From an uncultured Dorea sp. (GTDB lineage: Bacteria; Bacillota; Clostridia; Lachnospirales; Lachnospiraceae): 64,000 bases of DNA. Location of the stretch: assembly GCA_948602995.1 (NCBI GenBank), contig CAPEBR010000007.1, positions 16,775 to 80,774 of the forward strand. Reading direction: 5' to 3'. Below are positions 60,159-64,000 of this stretch, piece by piece. The translations under genes and the position numbers were made by a program. Within the stretch, counting starts at the first letter, position 1. Every line of letters starts with the position of its first letter. Under the pieces are notes generated by a model, which was not told the DNA's origin, made no database searches, and worked only from the letters and a program-made list of their open reading frames with translations.

Positions 60159-61643
60159 TTATCTCTCCTCCTGAAATACGATGCTAAGCTTTGGCATCGT
60201 AAAATTTCCGTCCTCACAGTGAACGATGCATGTTTCGTCCGCATGTTCCATGTCCAGTGTGTACAGCCGCCCGTCATCCGTCCTGGCCGATAAGCCCCCG
60301 TCCTCCAGGGCATCTGAAAGCCATTTTAAAAGTATCTCCCGGACGCCCGCGTCCAAAACAGGAAGCACGGAAAAATCAATCCGCCCCTCCTTCTCCAATG
60401 CGGCAAGCTTCTTCCGGTCTTCTTTAAGGCTCTTAAGCATCTGCTGTCTTGCCGCTGCCTTTTCCTGCCCTTTCTCTGCAATGGAGCTGCGCCTTGATTT
60501 TTCCCTGTAGGTACGGATCCTTGGCTTCAAGGTAAACAGGACGGGAGCCTCTTCGTACACACCTTTATTCATACTGTCCGTCTCCCGGGCATCCCCGGCC
60601 TTCAGATGAAACGGACGTTCCAGTCCGAAGACCACTGCCGACAGTCTGTGGGCTTCCTGCATATCTTTACATTTCATAAAAATGGAGGCAAGTTTCCGGT
60701 ACTCCTCCCGGCGGTTTGCCCCCAGCGCATTTCTCTCGCTCATCTGCGCCGCATAACGGGTAATCCTGCGGATAATCTCGTTCGTGGCGTCAAAGAGCTT
60801 GCCCGCTTCATTTTCCTCACCGTCTCCTGAGACGAACCATCTGTAAATGTTCTGATAGCGTCCCCTCGCCTTCTCTGAAAAAAGCTCCTCCGCAGTCCCT
60901 GCGTCCATCCTTGGGATGGACATCTCATAGGAACTGACCTTGTCAAGCACCTGACCTAACAGCTCTTCATCAATTGCCCGCAGGTGCTCTTCAATCACGC
61001 CTACATTTTTCTGAAGCCCCCGGATGAAGTTCCGCAGGTATTCCACCAGCTTATCCTTAAATAGAAGAAACTCTTTTGTCCGCATCATCTCTTCTGCTTT
61101 CACGCTGTTCAGATCCCGGATGTAGTCCTGGTAATTCTGGTTCAGCCTGATGAAGTCATGGTTCAGGTCATTCCACCAGGTATAAACTGTTTCCTCATCC
61201 TTTGACGCCATCTCGGGGAACTGCTCCACGCAGCGCCTGATTCTCTCTAAAAGGGTCGGTTCCAGGGAAGCTCCCTCTACGAGAAGATTTTCAAGGCGCA
61301 GTACAAGACGCTCAATCTCTACGCTGTACTCTGACATCTGATAGCGGAATTTCTTATTTTTAAATTCCTCAATGGATGAGACCTTCCTTGTGTCCTGCAT
61401 GGTGCTCAGATTCTTCCACTCCACCAGCGCCGACAGATCCTGCTGGCACTGTTCCGGCCTGTAATCTAAAAAATAGGGCTCCTGCACCATCTCTGCGTAT
61501 ACCTCTTCCTGATACATCCAGTATTTTAATTTTTCATAATTCTCATAAAAAATGCGCATAATGGCCCTGTAACGGTCAACATTATCCGCATTTAAATATT
61601 TTGCTTCTGTCAAAGGCCTGGTGAGCTTTTCTGATACATGCAT
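60159..61643 (-). CDS. jetA: Wadjet JetA kleisin-like subunit (type II, TIGR02677/DUF2397)
   Basis: A 494-residue mainly helical protein (LTRPLTEAKYLNADNVDRYR, IMRIFYENYEKLKYW start). It is the MukF-like kleisin that closes the JetC ring. First gene of the jetABCD set by order; a fifth gene lies 84 bp upstream on the same strand. A C-terminal part with PVLDAGVREILLKWLSDALE is typical for the family. Confidence 0.9.
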   Translation of the reverse strand: MHVSEKLTRPLTEAKYLNADNVDRYRAIMRIFYENYEKLKYWMYQEEVYAEMVQEPYFLDYRPEQCQQDLSALVEWKNLSTMQDTRKVSSIEEFKNKKFRYQMSEYSVEIERLVLRLENLLVEGASLEPTLLERIRRCVEQFPEMASKDEETVYTWWNDLNHDFIRLNQNYQDYIRDLNSVKAEEMMRTKEFLLFKDKLVEYLRNFIRGLQKNVGVIEEHLRAIDEELLGQVLDKVSSYEMSIPRMDAGTAEELFSEKARGRYQNIYRWFVSGDGEENEAGKLFDATNEIIRRITRYAAQMSERNALGANRREEYRKLASIFMKCKDMQEAHRLSAVVFGLERPFHLKAGDARETDSMNKGVYEEAPVLFTLKPRIRTYREKSRRSSIAEKGQEKAAARQQMLKSLKEDRKKLAALEKEGRIDFSVLPVLDAGVREILLKWLSDALEDGGLSARTDDGRLYTLDMEHADETCIVHCEDGNFTMPKLSIVFQEER

Positions 61644-61727
61644 GCTTTCTATCCTCTTTTTCTAAAAGATCTGTAGCAAAAATGGCTGCTTCTTTGTGCC
61701 TTTCCTGTCAAGGGGGGATTCCTGCTC

Positions 61728-62702
61728 TTATGCCTTCCCCGACAGAACCATCTGTCTTCCAAGCAGATATACACCGGAAGTCTTCGACATCTTCATGATC
61801 TGCTCCATAAAGAAGCTCTGCTGCAGATTCTGGTGCATCTTAAGCTTCTCCACAATAGATGCAAGAAAGTTCTCTTTACTGGAGGTGTCCGCACCGGAAA
61901 AGGTATCGTCTAGCTTTACCTTCTGAAGCTTCTCATACTGCTCGTCCCTGCGTTTCTGATAATCCGGCCTGTTTGCCGCGATCAGGTTCAGGTTCTTCAT
62001 TGCCCAGCGCAACGCAAAGAATGCTGCTTCTTGTGCACCGGTCTTTGGAGTCTTCTTAAGCTTCAGATAAGTTTTATACTCCTCAGGCGCTTCCCTCTCC
62101 ATGGTATAAAGATACTCCTCCATGTTGTCGTCATGGACGTGGTTATTTCCGTCCAGGCAGACGGCATGTTTCACATTGTACTCCATCTTACATGCACTGA
62201 CGCGCCTGCCTTCCATGCCAATCCGGGCAACGGAACGGATTGCCTCCATAAAGGAGCTCTTTGTCCTGTCATCCATAAACTGGTCTGCAAGGTATTCTGC
62301 CTTCTGAACCCCGAGGGAAATTAGTGCCGTCCGGTCATCTTCCGTAAGTCCATGCACATTATGGCGGAGCAGGTCATTCCACATAATATCGTATACATTA
62401 TCCTTTAATTCCTGGCTCTTTCCGTACAAGGCGTCTGTAATTGCATTATCAATCCGCGCGTAGCCTGTATAATACGGGGTTACATGGCGCAGAACACTGA
62501 TCGCAGCCTTGCGGTCAGACGGGGCGGCTGCTTCTGTCCCGGCTGTTGAAGGGTTTTTCTTAACTGCAATCGGCTCGTCATTCATTGGTTTTACTGAAGC
62601 AAAATTCTTCTTTATGTTTTCCATCTGCGCCTCGGAAATCCGTTCAGCCAATGGCTGGATCCTCTGGCAGACGGAAGCGTTGTAACATGTACATTGATCC
62701 AT
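61728..62702 (-). CDS. Unknown protein at head of Wadjet operon
   Basis: A 324-residue soluble protein with an N-terminal Cys cluster (MDQCTCYNASVC) and a helical body with two His/Asp-rich parts (LDGNNHVHDDNMEEYLYTME). No family recognised. GGGAGGAGCTGCT precedes the ATG at 62702, which is preferred to one 33 bases upstream. The same strand and the 84-bp gap to jetA suggest co-expression; it could be a Wadjet accessory or an unrelated neighbour. Confidence 0.75.
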   Translation of the reverse strand: MDQCTCYNASVCQRIQPLAERISEAQMENIKKNFASVKPMNDEPIAVKKNPSTAGTEAAAPSDRKAAISVLRHVTPYYTGYARIDNAITDALYGKSQELKDNVYDIMWNDLLRHNVHGLTEDDRTALISLGVQKAEYLADQFMDDRTKSSFMEAIRSVARIGMEGRRVSACKMEYNVKHAVCLDGNNHVHDDNMEEYLYTMEREAPEEYKTYLKLKKTPKTGAQEAAFFALRWAMKNLNLIAANRPDYQKRRDEQYEKLQKVKLDDTFSGADTSSKENFLASIVEKLKMHQNLQQSFFMEQIMKMSKTSGVYLLGRQMVLSGKA

Positions 62703-62799
62703 AGCAGCTCCTCCCTTAGTCCTGGTATAGCCCATTTTAAATACCTTTTTATCTTTCTATTATTATATCGGATAAAGTGCAGATAAAATAAGCATTAAT

Positions 62800-62931
62800 A
62801 TCCATCCGCTTAAGCAAAAGGATGTTTTCAACCTGATAGAGGCTGTTAAAAAAGACATTCACATTACAGGGCTGATCATCTTCGGCAGCGCTGTACGCTT
62901 TGACTGCTGGTCAGAGAGTGACCTGCTTTGA
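62800..62931 (+). pseudogene. Nucleotidyltransferase (MNT) remnant
   Basis: An open stretch without a start reads LIEAVKKDIHITGLIIFGSA then VRFDCWSESDLL and stops. This is the nucleotidyltransferase signature (GS-x9-SDL) cut just where the second catalytic Asp should come. It is a fragment, perhaps of a MNT-HEPN toxin-antitoxin antitoxin. The rest of the 323-bp gap (62703-63025) shows only a terminator. Confidence 0.6.
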
Positions 62932-62980
62932 ATCCGGAATTGACTGACAAGATGAAGGACAAGCTGCGGACGATGTCAGC

Positions 62981-63011
62981 GGAGGTCAGCGCAGTAAGTG
63001 CGCTGACCTCC
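62981..63011. terminator. Hairpin downstream of Cys-rich repeat protein
   Basis: Perfect stem GGAGGTCAGCGCA / TGCGCTGACCTCC with a 5-nt loop, 15 bp after the stop of the minus-strand gene. No T-run, so termination may be inefficient. Confidence 0.6.
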
Positions 63012-63025
63012 TGAATAGATTACTC

Positions 63026-64000
63026 TTATTTCTTTGTACGTATTGTCTTCGATTTGGACCAGTCAGAATACAGAGTTTTCTTTTTTCCGTTCACCTTTAC
63101 TGTCCTGTATGTCCGAATCCTGACATAATATTTCTTTTTTCCGTTTAATCTGGAAATATTCTTTGTGGTCTCTTTTTTCCCGGCTGCTGCAATCTTTGCC
63201 GCTTTTCCTTTAAAATTCCTGTTTGTGCTGTATTGAACCTGATAACCGTCTGTCTGCGAGGTCTGTTTCTTCCATGTCACCCGGATTCCCCTGGATCTTG
63301 CAGTGACCCTCTTCAGACTTGTTTTCTGAGGTCTTATCGTAAAAGTTTTCGCCACTTTTCCGCTGTAGTTTCCGCAGAATTCAAGCGTTGCTGTATAGAC
63401 GCCCGGATTTTTTCTTCCTTTGGAATAAACAAGCCGGTAGTCAGTGCCAGCCGTCAGCTTTTTGCCTGTTATGTCCTCGATCACTACAGAAGGCGTCTTC
63501 GCCTTACCATCATAAGTAAAATCTGTTTTACTCCATTTGATTTTTCCTGGTCTTTCAATCACCGCTATATCACTGGCTTCTGCACATACACTGCATACTC
63601 TCTGCACTTTTCCATTGCTTATTGTAGTCGCCGGAATACGCTTCTCCACATACTTATGACCCAGCGCGGCTATCTTCTCTGTATATTCCTTACCGCAGCT
63701 GCATGTATATGTCTTAATTCCCTCTTCCGTACAGGTCGCTTCTTTCGTTACTTTCATCTCATACTTGTGCTCGTGCTCATCCGGCTTTCCCGTTGCGGGG
63801 ATGATCTGCTGCTCTTTTAGCACCTTTCCACATACGCTGCAGTGGCTCCCTTCGGTTTTTCCTTCCTCGGTTTCTGTTGGTTCCACTGCCGGATCTATTA
63901 CCTCCTGATGACCCCGCGCTTTTATCTTCTCTGTATATTCCTCACCGCAGCTGCATGCATATGTCTTAATTCCCTCTTCCGTACAGGTCGGCTCTTTCGT
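63026..64000 (-). CDS. Secreted Cys-rich repeat protein, C-terminal part
   Basis: The reading frame is open to the right window edge, so at least 324 residues of the C-terminus are seen. Two copies of a ~45-residue module (TCTEEGIKTYTCSCGKEYTE at 63680-63750 and TCTEEGIKTYACSCGEEYTE at 63905-63990) with CxC/GH features are followed by a Cys pair (CSVCAEAS), an Ig-like region (KIKWSKTDFTYDGKAKTPSV) and a fibronectin type III-like domain to the end (RGIRVTWKKQTSQTDGYQVQ). Such arrays are common on large exported surface proteins of Lachnospiraceae. No sortase motif or anchor is at the C-terminus. Confidence 0.85.
   Translation of the reverse strand, partial: TKEPTCTEEGIKTYACSCGEEYTEKIKARGHQEVIDPAVEPTETEEGKTEGSHCSVCGKVLKEQQIIPATGKPDEHEHKYEMKVTKEATCTEEGIKTYTCSCGKEYTEKIAALGHKYVEKRIPATTISNGKVQRVCSVCAEASDIAVIERPGKIKWSKTDFTYDGKAKTPSVVIEDITGKKLTAGTDYRLVYSKGRKNPGVYTATLEFCGNYSGKVAKTFTIRPQKTSLKRVTARSRGIRVTWKKQTSQTDGYQVQYSTNRNFKGKAAKIAAAGKKETTKNISRLNGKKKYYVRIRTYRTVKVNGKKKTLYSDWSKSKTIRTKK

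Noticed and set aside
1..64000. tRNA or rRNA genes
   Set aside because: No cloverleaf with conserved GTTCRA/TGG features or rRNA segments noticed on either strand by eye; a tRNAscan run would settle it.

Overview
The window looks like chromosome from a Gram-positive gut anaerobe of the Clostridia, most likely Lachnospiraceae. This is inferred from gene content (T-box controlled tyrS, DUF1703-type AAA proteins, GH127 enzyme, Wadjet locus, LytTR regulators, AGGAGG ribosome sites) and from mid GC with AT-rich accessory islands. No 16S or other taxonomic marker is complete, so the genus is not claimed.

Layout. 1-7.4 kb is housekeeping: the 5' end of rplM, a MATE exporter, a GH13 enzyme, O-acetylhomoserine sulfhydrylase, a LysR regulator and tyrS with its T-box leader. 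7.5-24 kb is the most interesting part. It holds (i) a class II lanthipeptide locus with a LanM, a 49-residue precursor too short for routine ORF calling, an AgrC/AgrA-like kinase-regulator pair, an unknown protein and an XRE regulator; (ii) a lipoprotein/ABC transporter operon that could give immunity; (iii) a holin, a small sigma-70-like factor of TcdR/UviA size, and two proteins without signal peptides (a 769-residue cell-wall-binding/DUF1906 protein and a 171-residue protein). The two leaderless proteins have near-identical promoters with identical spacing to the start codon. I read this as a candidate sigma/holin-controlled release regulon. No LanT exporter-protease is present.

24.4-30.6 kb is a rearranged island. 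An L,D-transpeptidase/LytTR regulator pair is duplicated and each copy has lost the opposite partner. Between the copies lie a type I toxin-like 30-residue membrane peptide flanked by two 133-bp MITEs, an IS remnant, a frameshifted gene and an AT-rich MFS transporter.

31-42 kb: an ABC exporter, two AAA ATPases with nuclease-like or DUF4143 tails, an OmpR-type two-component system, a complete IS4-family element and a RelE/ParE-type toxin-antitoxin pair. 42.5-51.7 kb: an Opp-type ABC importer followed by a GH127 beta-L-arabinofuranosidase and a divergent AraC regulator, probably one carbohydrate uptake locus. 51.8-53.6 kb: DUF3795, AraC and alkyltransferase-like genes. 53.6-62.7 kb: a complete type II Wadjet (JetABCD) plasmid-defence operon plus a conserved-looking fifth gene. 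The window ends inside a secreted Cys-rich repeat protein.

Three repeat families thread through the window: GGGGACGGGG palindromes (at least six sites, several of which supply the C-terminal codons of genes), GTTACTGTTCAC-ended MITEs sharing termini with the IS4 element, and TA-flanked GAGCGTGTTTGAAAATT elements.
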